Source: a virus
IMG/VR virus record: IMGVR_UViG_3300008459_000245
Span: 1-30,390 of that record
Direction: 5' to 3' (one strand)
DNA length: 30,390 bases
Positions 1-7,326 of this stretch are shown here, piece after piece. Under the pieces are notes generated by a model. That model ran no database searches and was not told the origin of the DNA. It saw only the letters and a program-made list of their open reading frames with translations. The stretch's first letter is position 1; each line of letters opens with the position of its first letter. Position numbers and translations under genes: made by a program.

Positions 1-216
1 GCTAGTTCCTGAAGAACCTGAAGTGCCAGATGTTCCTGATGAGCCACTTGTTCCTGATGTACCATCTGTACCGCTAGTTCCTGAAGAACCTGAAGTGCCA
101 GATGTTCCTGATGAACCACTTGTTCCTGAAGTACCATCTGTACCGCTAGTTCCTGAAGAACCTGAAGTGCCAGATGTTCCTGATGAACCACTTGTTCCCG
201 AAGAACCTGATGTACC
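1..216 (-). repeat. 72-bp tandem repeat inside the fibre gene
   Basis: Three consecutive copies begin at 1, 73 and 145, each with GCTAGTTCCTGAAGAACC on the plus strand. Copies one and two differ at only two positions by eye. The third diverges after about 50 bases. Each copy encodes 24 residues of Gly-X-Y including one Gly-Thr-Asp triplet. The array probably continues beyond the left edge. The near identity suggests recent duplication or ongoing recombination, compared with the more varied repeats at higher coordinates. Confidence 0.9.
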
Positions 217-3200
217 TGAAGTACCAGATGGTGCCGCTAATGTGGTTACTAAATATGAATAATATACACCTTCTGAATAGAATATTACTGTTCTGTTTGC
301 ATTATCATTGTTATTGATATAGATATCAACGATAATTCTGTCTGAAGGTACTAAAACCGCTGTTGTTGGTAGACCGTTTACCTTTATCTCAACAGGGTTT
401 GTGTTACTTCCAGCCCAACCTATGTCGGTTGTATCTGATGTAAATAAAGTTGTCTTTGTTCCACCTGTAGTATAACTTGAAACAACATAATATACATCCA
501 AATCATCATTTTCTGCAGCTTTGGTGAAGTAAAGATATGCGTGCCATAAACCGTTTGGAATTACGACTACATTCGGTACTCCTGGGTCTGTGATAAACCC
601 ACTATTAACCAAAACCCCTTGTTGATTTGCGGTTAAATTAACCGTAATTGTGCTACCTGAGAATAAATCTGTAAATTCACCCAACTCTTTATATGGACTT
701 ACATCTTGGGAAACTGATTGGTTGAAGAAGAAGTTTTGTCCTCCTGATATACCGTCTTGTCCTGATGTACCTGAAGAGCCAGATGTTCCAGATGTACCGC
801 TTGAGCCAGATGTTCCACTAGTTCCTGAAGAACCACTCGTACCCGATGTACCTGATGAACCACTTGTTCCTGATGTACCACTTGTACCGTCAGTTCCTGA
901 AGAACCACTTGTACCTGATGTACCACTTGTACCAGAAGTACCTGATGTTCCATTAGTTCCTGATGTACCACTTGTACCAGATGTACCAGATGTGCCAGAA
1001 GTTCCTGATGAACCACTTGTTCCTGAAGTTCCTGAAGTTCCACTTGTCCCTGAAGTTCCACTTGTACCTGAAGTTCCACTTGTTCCTGAAGTTCCACTAG
1101 TACCTGATGTTCCAGAAGAACCACTTGTACCAGAAGTCCCTGATGTTCCGCTTGTTCCTGAAGAACCATCTGTTCCAGAAGTACCACTTGTACCTGAAGA
1201 ACCACTGGTTCCTGATGTTCCACTAGTACCTGATGTACCTGAAGAACCGCTTGTTCCTGAAGTTCCGCTTGTCCCTGATGTACCAGAAGTTCCATTAGTA
1301 CCCGAAGAACCACTAGTACCTGATGTTCCTGAAGAACCGCTAGTTCCTGAAGTACCTGATGTACCACTTGTTCCTGAAGTACCTGATGTACCACTTATTC
1401 CAGAAGTTCCAGAAGTGCCACTTGTTCCTGAAATTCCACTAGTACCTGATGTTCCTGAAGTACCACTAATACCTGAAGTACCGCTAGTACCTGATGTTCC
1501 ACTAGTTCCTGATGAACCACTTATACCTGATGTACCACTTGTTCCTGAAGAACCGCTAGTTCCCGAAGAACCGCTAGTTCCTGATGTTCCTGATGTTCCA
1601 GATGTACCACTTATACCTGAAGTACCGCTAGTTCCTGAAGAACCGCTAGTACCTGATGTTCCACTAGTTCCCGAAGAACCGCTAGTACCTGATGTTCCAC
1701 TAGTTCCTGATGTACCACTTATACCTGAAGTACCGCTAGTCCCTGAAGAACCACTAGTACCTGATGTTCCTGAAGAACCACTAGTACCTGATGTTCCTGA
1801 AGTACCTGATGTACCACTTATACCTGAAGTACCACTTGTTCCTGAAGAACCACTAGTTCCTGATGTTCCAGATGTACCTGATGTACCACTAATTCCTGAA
1901 GTTCCAGATGTACCACTTGAACCTGAAGTTCCTGATGTACCACTAGTACCTGATGTTCCTGAAGTACCGCTAGTACCGTTTGTTCCTGAAGTTCCAGATG
2001 TACCGCTAGTTCCTGAAGAACCACTCGTTCCTGAAGAACCACTCGTTCCTGAAGTTCCACTTGTTCCCGAAGATCCACTTGAACCTGAGGTTCCACTTGT
2101 ACCTGAGGTTCCACTTGTACCTGAAGTCCCGCTTGTTCCCGAAGAACCACTCAAACCACTTGTCCCTGATGATCCATTAGTTCCATTTACACCAGAAAGA
2201 CCTGAAGAACCACTTGTTCCACTTGAACCTGAGGATCCGCTAGTTCCACTCGATCCCGAAGAACCACTAGTCCCCGAGGACCCACTTGACCCACTGGTTC
2301 CTGATGTACCGCTAATTCCACTAGTTCCTGAGGTTCCATTTGTCCCTGATGTGCCAGAAGTTCCATTCGTACCCGAGGATCCACTTGTACCTGATGTTCC
2401 ACTAGTTCCTGATGTACCACTAGTACCTGATGTTCCGTTTGTACCTGATGTACCGCTTGTACCTGATGTGCCAGAAGTTCCATTCGTACCCGAAGAACCA
2501 CTTGTTCCTGAAGTTCCACTAGTTCCCGAAGTCCCGTTAGTTCCTGAGGACCCACTTGTGCCTGAAGTACCACTAGTACCTGATGTACCATTAGTTCCAC
2601 TTGAACCTGATGTACCGCTAGTACCTGAAGTACCGCTAGTTCCTGAAGTTCCACTAGTTCCTGAAGACCCACTTGTACCTGATGTACCGCTTGTCCCTGA
2701 AGTTCCATCAATTCCACTTGAACCTGATGTCCCGCTAGTACCTGAAGTACCGTTAATACCGCTAGTGCCTGATGTACCATCGATTCCACTTGACCCTGAT
2801 GTACCACTAGTACCTGAAGTACCATTTATTCCACTAGTTCCTGAGGTCCCAGATATTCCACTGGTCCCTGAAGTACCATTTATTCCACTTGTTCCTGAGG
2901 TTCCAGATATTCCACTGGTCCCTGAGGTTCCATCTATTCCACTTGTTCCTGAAGTACCACTTATTCCACTAGTTCCTGATGTACCATTAGTTCCACTTGA
3001 ACCTGATGTACCACTAGTACCTGATGTACCATTTATACCACTAGTACCTGAAGTTCCAGATATTCCACTAGTCCCTGAAGTTCCAGATATTCCACTAGTC
3101 CCTGAAGTTCCGTTTATTCCACTTGTTCCTGAAGTACCACTAATACCACTAGTCCCTGAGGTTCCAGATATTCCACTAGTCCCTGAAGTACCGCTTATAC

Positions 3201-4221
3201 CACTTGTTCCTGATGTTCCAGATATTCCGCTCGTTCCTGAAGTACCGCTTATCCCACTTGTTCCTGAGGTTCCAGATATTCCACTAGTCCCTGAGGTTCC
3301 AGATATTCCACTGGTTCCTGAGGTTCCAGATATTCCACTGGTTCCTGAGGTTCCAGATATTCCACTAGTTCCTGAGGTTCCGTTTATACCACTAGTTCCT
3401 GAAGTGCCATTTATACCGCTAGTCCCCGATGTACCATCTATACCACTTGTTCCTGAGGTTCCAGATATTCCACTTGTCCCTGAAGTTCCATCAATTCCAC
3501 TTGAACCTGAAGTACCACTAGTACCTGAAGTACCGTTAATACCGCTAGTTCCCGATGTACCATCTACACCACTTGTTCCTGATGTACCAGATATACCACT
3601 AGTCCCTGAGGTTCCAGATATTCCGCTAGTTCCCGAGGTGCCATTAATTCCACTAGTTCCCGAGGTGCCATTGATTCCACTTGTCCCTGAAGTTCCGTCA
3701 ATTCCACTAGTCCCCGACGTACCATCTATACCACTTGTCCCTGAAGTTCCTGATATTCCACTAGTACCTGAAGTTCCTGATAGTCCACTTGTACCAGAGG
3801 TTCCATTGATTCCACTTGTTCCTGAAGTACCGTTTGTACCTGAAGTTCCATTGATTCCACTTGTACCCGAAGTTCCAGATATTCCACTTGTACCCGAAGT
3901 TCCAGATATTCCGCTAGTTCCCGAAGTTCCAGATATTCCACTTGTTCCTGAAGTGCCATCAATACCACTAGTACCTGAAGTTCCAGATACTCCACTTGTT
4001 CCTGATGTACCATCAATACCGCTAGTCCCTGAAGTTCCGTCGATTCCACTTGTACCTGATGATCCACTTGTAGATCCTGTGATACTTGCTGTGAGGGATG
4101 AAAATGCGATCTGACCTGAAGTACCCGAGGTTCCTCCAGTGAAGTCAGTGACTATGTATAATATATCGTCAGGGGCGGCCGATAATACTATTGGTAAGTC
4201 CGTTATTCTAGTGTTTGACAT
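1..4221 (-). CDS. Giant collagen-like (Gly-X-Y) tail fibre protein, 3' end off the left edge
   Basis: Read on the minus strand from the ATG at 4221, this frame stays open to base 1, at least 1407 codons, with no stop. The protein starts MSNTRITDLPIVLSAAPDDI, a short non-repetitive head of about 45 residues of the kind seen at the base of phage fibre proteins. From about 4080 to 725 it is an almost perfect Gly-X-Y repeat dominated by Gly-Thr-Ser. A non-repetitive, beta-rich module follows (about 720 to 235), and the repeat then resumes to the window edge. Glycine at every third residue is the collagen signature; this composition lacks proline and is typical of phage collagen-like fibres. The likely role is a long fibrous stalk or host-recognition fibre, by inference from position after the baseplate genes. 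The C-terminal tip, which would carry receptor specificity, is outside the window. The start is preceded by an A/T-rich leader without a Shine-Dalgarno sequence. Confidence 0.85.
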   Translation of the reverse strand, partial: MSNTRITDLPIVLSAAPDDILYIVTDFTGGTSGTSGQIAFSSLTASITGSTSGSSGTSGIDGTSGTSGIDGTSGTSGVSGTSGTSGIDGTSGTSGISGTSGTSGISGTSGTSGISGTSGTSGINGTSGTNGTSGTSGINGTSGTSGLSGTSGTSGISGTSGTSGIDGTSGTSGIDGTSGTSGINGTSGTSGINGTSGTSGISGTSGTSGISGTSGTSGVDGTSGTSGINGTSGTSGTSGSSGIDGTSGTSGISGTSGTSGIDGTSGTSGINGTSGTSGINGTSGTSGISGTSGTSGISGTSGTSGISGTSGTSGISGTSGTSGISGTSGTSGISGTSGTSGISGTSGTSGISGTSGTSGISGTSGTSGINGTSGTSGISGTSGTSGISGTSGTSGINGTSGTSGTSGSSGTNGTSGTSGISGTSGTSGIDGTSGTSGISGTSGTSGINGTSGTSGISGTSGTSGINGTSGTSGTSGSSGIDGTSGTSGINGTSGTSGTSGSSGIDGTSGTSGTSGTSGSSGTSGTSGTSGTSGTSGTSGSSGTNGTSGTSGTSGTSGSSGTNGTSGTSGTSGTSGSSGTNGTSGTSGTSGTSGTNGTSGTSGTSGTSGTSGTSGSSGTNGTSGTSGTNGTSGTSGISGTSGTSGSSGSSGTSGSSGSSGTSGSSGSSGTSGSSGLSGVNGTNGSSGTSGLSGSSGTSGTSGTSGTSGTSGTSGSSGSSGTSGTSGTSGSSGTSGSSGTSGTSGTSGTNGTSGTSGTSGTSGTSGTSGSSGTSGTSGISGTSGTSGTSGTSGSSGTSGTSGISGTSGTSGTSGTSGSSGTSGTSGSSGTSGTSGISGTSGTSGTSGTSGSSGTSGTSGTSGSSGTSGTSGISGTSGTSGTSGTSGSSGTSGSSGTSGTSGISGSSGTSGTSGTSGTSGISGTSGTSGTSGISGTSGTSGTSGISGTSGTSGTSGTSGTSGTSGSSGTSGTSGSSGTNGTSGTSGTSGTSGTSGSSGTSGTSGTSGTSGSSGTSGTSGTDGSSGTSGTSGTSGTSGSSGTSGTSGTSGTSGTSGTSGTSGTSGTSGTSGTSGSSGTSGTSGTSGTSGTSGTNGTSGTSGTSGTSGTSGSSGTDGTSGTSGTSGSSGTSGTSGSSGTSGTSGSSGTSGTSGSSGTSGQDGISGGQNFFFNQSVSQDVSPYKELGEFTDLFSGSTITVNLTANQQGVLVNSGFITDPGVPNVVVIPNGLWHAYLYFTKAAENDDLDVYYVVSSYTTGGTKTTLFTSDTTDIGWAGSNTNPVEIKVNGLPTTAVLVPSDRIIVDIYINNNDNANRTVIFYSEGVYYSYLVTTLAAPSGTSGTSGSSGTSGSSGTSGTSGSSGTSGTDGTSGTSGSSGTSGTSGSSGTSGTDGTSGTSGSSGTSGTSGSSGTS
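725..2704 (-). repeat. Irregular 9-bp (Gly-X-Y) repeat region of the fibre gene
   Basis: Basic unit is nine bases encoding one Gly-X-Y triplet, mostly Gly-Thr-Ser and Gly-Ser-Ser, with occasional Gly-Ile-Ser, Gly-Thr-Asn and Gly-Leu-Ser. There is no fixed higher-order period by eye. A Gly-Ser-Ser-rich patch lies around 2150-2300. The register is never broken, so there is no frameshift in the stalk. Confidence 0.85.
2705..4070 (-). repeat. 27-bp super-repeat region of the fibre gene
   Basis: Here the triplets are organised into a nine-residue unit, Gly-Thr-Ser-Gly-Thr-Ser-Gly-Ile-Xaa with Xaa mostly Ser, Asp or Asn, giving a 27-bp period. The regular isoleucine placement distinguishes this N-terminal half of the stalk from the less regular part at lower coordinates. 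Confidence 0.8.
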
Positions 4222-4225
4222 AGAT

Positions 4226-4233
4226 TATAAATA
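4226..4233. promoter_or_regulatory. TATAAATA octamer before the fibre gene
   Basis: The plus strand reads TATAAATA (coding strand TATTTATA), ending 4 bases before the fibre ATG. The same octamer precedes three other block-first genes in the window. If it were a -10 element for the fibre gene the transcript would begin at or inside the start codon, so its role here is uncertain. Confidence 0.3.
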
Positions 4234-4270
4234 TTTTTTAATTTTTTTTTATTCAGTTATTCGTTGAAAT

Positions 4271-4753
4271 TTATGATGGTGGTATTTCCTCTTGTAATAT
4301 TAAAGGATTACCATCTTGTGTAATCAAATCGAAACCATCTTGAGTTATAATTTGAATTTCGAAAACAAGTGGAGTACTACTTGGTGTTGGAGTATTTGTT
4401 GGAGTTGTAGTGTTTGTAGGTGTCAGTGATGGAGTCGCAGTATTGGTAGGTGTAATTGATGGAGTCGGTGTATTAGTAGGTGTAATTGATGGCGTTGGTG
4501 TTATGGTTGGTGTTGGAGTTGGTGTCGGAGTCGTGCATTGTATATTAACAACAACACCATTAAGCATGTCATTTCTGGTGACCGCAGAATAATAAATGTC
4601 ATTGTCAACATAAACATTGAATGGTCCTAAAGCATTGGAATTCGAGGTTAGTCTGACAATATACGTGGTACACCCAGTTACATTAACTTGTTGTTCGATC
4701 TCATTATTACAACCAGGTGCAATATTTGTAACTAAAATAGTGTAAAGACTCAT
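4271..4753 (-). CDS. Small structural protein with Thr/Pro-rich stalk, unknown function
   Basis: The 160-residue product has three visible parts. Residues 1 to about 73 form a likely beta-rich domain with three cysteines (in GCN, GCT and QCT contexts). Residues about 74 to 127 are a low-complexity Thr/Pro/Ser/Asn stretch built on repeats such as TPTPS and ITPTNT. The C-terminal tail repeats LITQDG twice before ending in EEIPPS. Thr/Pro stretches usually form extended linkers, and in Bacteroidota could be O-glycosylated (speculation). It lies between the SprB-like cluster and the fibre gene, so a virion-surface or fibre-attachment role is plausible. The leader has no Shine-Dalgarno sequence. 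I do not recognise a named family; the gene call itself is firm. Confidence 0.8.
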   Translation of the reverse strand: MSLYTILVTNIAPGCNNEIEQQVNVTGCTTYIVRLTSNSNALGPFNVYVDNDIYYSAVTRNDMLNGVVVNIQCTTPTPTPTPTITPTPSITPTNTPTPSITPTNTATPSLTPTNTTTPTNTPTPSSTPLVFEIQIITQDGFDLITQDGNPLILQEEIPPS

Positions 4754-4768
4754 CTAATAGTTTTATTA

Positions 4769-4778
4769 AATAAATACT
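4769..4778. promoter_or_regulatory. AATAAATACT motif before the Thr/Pro-rich gene
   Basis: The plus strand reads AATAAATACT, one base different from the TATAAATACT found before the 1613-residue gene, and at the same 15-base distance from the start codon. It is a candidate member of the recurring motif set; the direction is ambiguous. Confidence 0.25.
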
Positions 4779-4858
4779 ACGAGAAATCTATTTGAGTTCT
4801 TTACTATTCAAAAATATAAAATGAATATTTTTCGGGTGTCTCTGAAAAAATAATCCCG

Positions 4859-5194
4859 TTACAAAGGTTCACAAATTGAGAACAGACAACTTGATTGTTG
4901 AATGTTAATGTTGACCACACAAGACGCTAATTCGATAGTAATTTCGAATGCACAACCAAAAGTACAAGTCAATAATTTTATGACTTCACAATTGTTCGCA
5001 TCAACCAATTTCAACATAATTTCAGGGGCAGTTGAAAATATAGATGGAATTACGCTGTTGTATTGAACAACAGGAGGTACAGGACCTGAAGATATTGTTC
5101 CTAAAAGAGTTTGATTGTTTCCATATACATCAGCAATGAATACACTTATTGGAAAAGTTCCTCCTGAAATTTCGGTTATTCTTATCTGTGTCAT
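4859..5194 (-). CDS. Small beta-rich protein, possibly a single SprB-like module
   Basis: The product starts MTQIRITEISGGTFPISVFI. I place the start at 5194 because that ATG forms a four-base ATGA overlap with the stop of the upstream gene; an ATG nine bases further upstream would add MFV and lie deeper inside that gene. The protein is 111 residues. It contains an ISGGTFP segment and a LKLVDANNCEV segment, matching the start and end of the SprB-type units in the neighbouring 711-residue protein, followed by a cysteine-rich tail with seven cysteines in all. It is probably translationally coupled to the gene before it and may assemble with it. The function is unknown; homology to the SprB module is my inference from short motifs. 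Confidence 0.75.
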   Translation of the reverse strand: MTQIRITEISGGTFPISVFIADVYGNNQTLLGTISSGPVPPVVQYNSVIPSIFSTAPEIMLKLVDANNCEVIKLLTCTFGCAFEITIELASCVVNINIQQSSCLFSICEPL

Positions 5195-7326
5195 GACAAA
5201 CAAATTATATCATATCCAATAATCAAATCGATTACAATTTCTTGTCCTTCCAAAGAAGTATTGTTCTTGCTAGTTTCGATTGTTATTTGATTATTTGTTG
5301 AGTCTATTGTGACTCCACCAATACCAGGAACTCCGAGTAAAAGAGTACGTATTGTATCATACCAATTATTATCCGTTGGTACTTGAACTAATGAAGTTGA
5401 TGTGAAGAAACTTTGTGAAGCGACAATTCCTGATGGATTCACAGAAACTTTTGCTGTAAAGGTTGCACTTATTAATTCACATGCTGTATTACCTGAAGTT
5501 AAATCGAAGTATCCCTCGTTCAACATTTGAAGTAATCCGAATTTAGTTGGAGACTCTATGTTAAAAATCTCAGCTCCCATCACATAAGTTTGATAAGAAG
5601 CGTAATTTGAATTACAACTGATAGTCGTATTTCTTGTTAAAGAACACCCATTTACATCAACCACCGTAAGTGAATAAGTCCCAGCGGTAAGACCACTTAC
5701 TTGTATTTGTTGTGGTTCATTTGGTACATTGTCAGACCAATTGAATGAGAATGGTGGTTCTCCCGAAGTTATGAATGCGGTAATTTTACCACTGTTTCCA
5801 CTTCCACAAGACGTACTTATTAATGAATAGTTTAGAGGTTGGCTTGAAGGAACTAATATATTTGTTGTTTGAACACAACCACTAGCGTCAGTCACTGTAA
5901 TAATATGAGTGCCTGAAGAAAGGTTGTTGAATGTCACCGCACTTAAGTTTGTATCAATAACATTTTGTATTCCATCTACAGAATAATCCAAAGGTAATGT
6001 TGCCCCTGATGTAGTGTAAATTGTTACACTACCATTATTCTGTCCACATTTAGTTCCACCAACTTGAGTTGAAATTGTAAATTTATTCACAGTTAAGAGA
6101 TTGACCTCTTCAACAAATGAACATCCACTATTATCCGAAACTGCAACTGTATAGGTCCCTCCACTAAGGTTTTGGAAAATTTGTGTACTTTGGGAATTTG
6201 TTATGTTGAGTTGATTACCTGTAGGATAAATTAAAGTATATGTGTATGGAGTCGTTCCCCCAACTAAATTGACTGTAATTGAACCATTGTTTGTTGAACA
6301 AGTTGAATTCTGCCCTTGTACTGTAATACTTGACAAACCTCCTGGTGTTTCAAGAGTTATACCCGCTGTCATTTGACATAAACCAGCGTCTGTTACAAGA
6401 AAATTATATTGACCTGCCGATAAACCTGAAATACTGAAAGTTCTTGAGTAAGACACCGCAACATCTCCCGTTGAAGCAGAATAATAGAATGGAGCAGTTC
6501 CCCCAGTCACGGTCATATTTATTACACCATTTGATTGAAGGCAAGTTGGTGCAGTCGAAGTAAATAATCCAAGACCAATTGGACTAACATCAGTTACAGT
6601 ACCTGATTTTGATAAAGTACAACCATATGCGTCAGTCACTGCAACAGAATATACACCAGATGTAAGTCCCGTAATCGTACTTCCTGTCTGACCGTTGTTC
6701 CAAAGGTATGAATATGGTGCCAATCCTGTTTGACCCGTGACAAAAATCTTTCCTATTGGGGTTCCACCACAACTTGAGTTTGGCACAACGTACAAACCAA
6801 AATCCAAAGGTTCGGAATCCTCAACTATAAACGTTTGTGTGAATGCAGTACATCCACCTAAGTCTGTTATTCCCAAATAATAAGTTCCAGCACTAAGTCC
6901 TCCGAAAACTACGGCATCTGTATTGGTTGTTGCAGATGAAAGGTAGTTGTTATTAACATCAAAAAGAGAGAAGTTAGTTGAAGAATACAATGAAGTCGAT
7001 GATCCCGTCACGGACCCATTGTCCAATCCACAAGTTGTATTTTGAACCGCTGAAACTGACCCACATACACCACTTGAAATTGGTATGTTTATAAAAAACT
7101 CACTATTAACAGGTAAAGTACTATCGTTTACTCTTAATTCATAAACTCTACTAGCCAATCCCACCAATGAAGCGGGTTGAGCAACAATAGTTTGTGGCGT
7201 ATATACAGGATTAACAAATTGTACTGTGTATGGCGGGGTTCCTCCACTTACATACAGATTAAATGCTCCCGAATTGTTATTGGAACAATCACCTGTTACT
7301 GCTATGTTATAATCTAAAACCGCCAT
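5191..7326 (-). CDS. SprB-repeat structural protein, putative adhesin
   Basis: The 711-residue product is built of about seven tandem modules of roughly 80-90 residues covering residues 1 to about 585. Each ends in a recognisable signature, for example GLTSGVYSVAVTDAYGCT, GLSAGQYNFLVTDAGLC, NLSGGTYTVAVSDNSGCS and GLTAGTYSLTVVDVNGCS; six copies are clear and the first is degenerate and lacks the cysteine. These match the SprB repeat found in Bacteroidota cell-surface adhesins, an Ig-like beta fold. The last ~80 residues are a different domain resembling the C-terminus of the upstream 995-residue protein. No signal peptide is seen, as expected for a virion protein. Its start overlaps the upstream stop in TAATG and its stop overlaps the next ATG. 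Likely role is a tail-associated host-binding protein; the exact virion location is not shown by the sequence. Confidence 0.85.
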   Translation of the reverse strand: MAVLDYNIAVTGDCSNNNSGAFNLYVSGGTPPYTVQFVNPVYTPQTIVAQPASLVGLASRVYELRVNDSTLPVNSEFFINIPISSGVCGSVSAVQNTTCGLDNGSVTGSSTSLYSSTNFSLFDVNNNYLSSATTNTDAVVFGGLSAGTYYLGITDLGGCTAFTQTFIVEDSEPLDFGLYVVPNSSCGGTPIGKIFVTGQTGLAPYSYLWNNGQTGSTITGLTSGVYSVAVTDAYGCTLSKSGTVTDVSPIGLGLFTSTAPTCLQSNGVINMTVTGGTAPFYYSASTGDVAVSYSRTFSISGLSAGQYNFLVTDAGLCQMTAGITLETPGGLSSITVQGQNSTCSTNNGSITVNLVGGTTPYTYTLIYPTGNQLNITNSQSTQIFQNLSGGTYTVAVSDNSGCSFVEEVNLLTVNKFTISTQVGGTKCGQNNGSVTIYTTSGATLPLDYSVDGIQNVIDTNLSAVTFNNLSSGTHIITVTDASGCVQTTNILVPSSQPLNYSLISTSCGSGNSGKITAFITSGEPPFSFNWSDNVPNEPQQIQVSGLTAGTYSLTVVDVNGCSLTRNTTISCNSNYASYQTYVMGAEIFNIESPTKFGLLQMLNEGYFDLTSGNTACELISATFTAKVSVNPSGIVASQSFFTSTSLVQVPTDNNWYDTIRTLLLGVPGIGGVTIDSTNNQITIETSKNNTSLEGQEIVIDLIIGYDIICLS

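Noticed and set aside
23-262. Plus-strand Val-Pro repeat frame at the left edge
   Set aside because: Same antisense artefact over the distal fibre repeat.
699-1394. Minus-strand Val/Gln/Leu-rich frames in the repeat region (also at 1818-2150, 2187-2825, 3726-4067)
   Set aside because: Out-of-frame readings of the same 9-bp repeat; none has a non-repetitive domain of its own, and the Gly-X-Y frame is open throughout.
1-4070. Possible CRISPR array or satellite because of dense short repeats
   Set aside because: The period is nine bases with codon structure, without conserved direct repeats separated by unique spacers. It is coding repeat.
725-4080. Possible frameshift or stop in the long repeat
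   Set aside because: The Gly-X-Y register was followed across the region; no TTA, CTA or TCA falls in the minus frame, and the head, middle module and both repeat zones are in one frame.
650-4114. Plus-strand open frame of 1154 codons made of Val-Pro-Leu/Asp/Glu repeats
   Set aside because: It is antisense to the collagen-like fibre gene. The complement of the Gly-Thr-Ser codons contains no stop in this frame, so it is open by composition. It has no leader signal and opposes all neighbours.
4810-4832. AT-only hairpin (AAAAATAT/ATATTTTT) in the gap 4754-4858
   Set aside because: Eight pairs but no GC, so it is too weak to call a terminator; it could be chance in this A/T-rich gap.
5195-5203. 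Upstream ATG for the 111-residue gene, adding MFV
   Set aside because: The ATG at 5194 makes the usual ATGA overlap with the preceding stop and gives the natural start MTQIRITEISGG.
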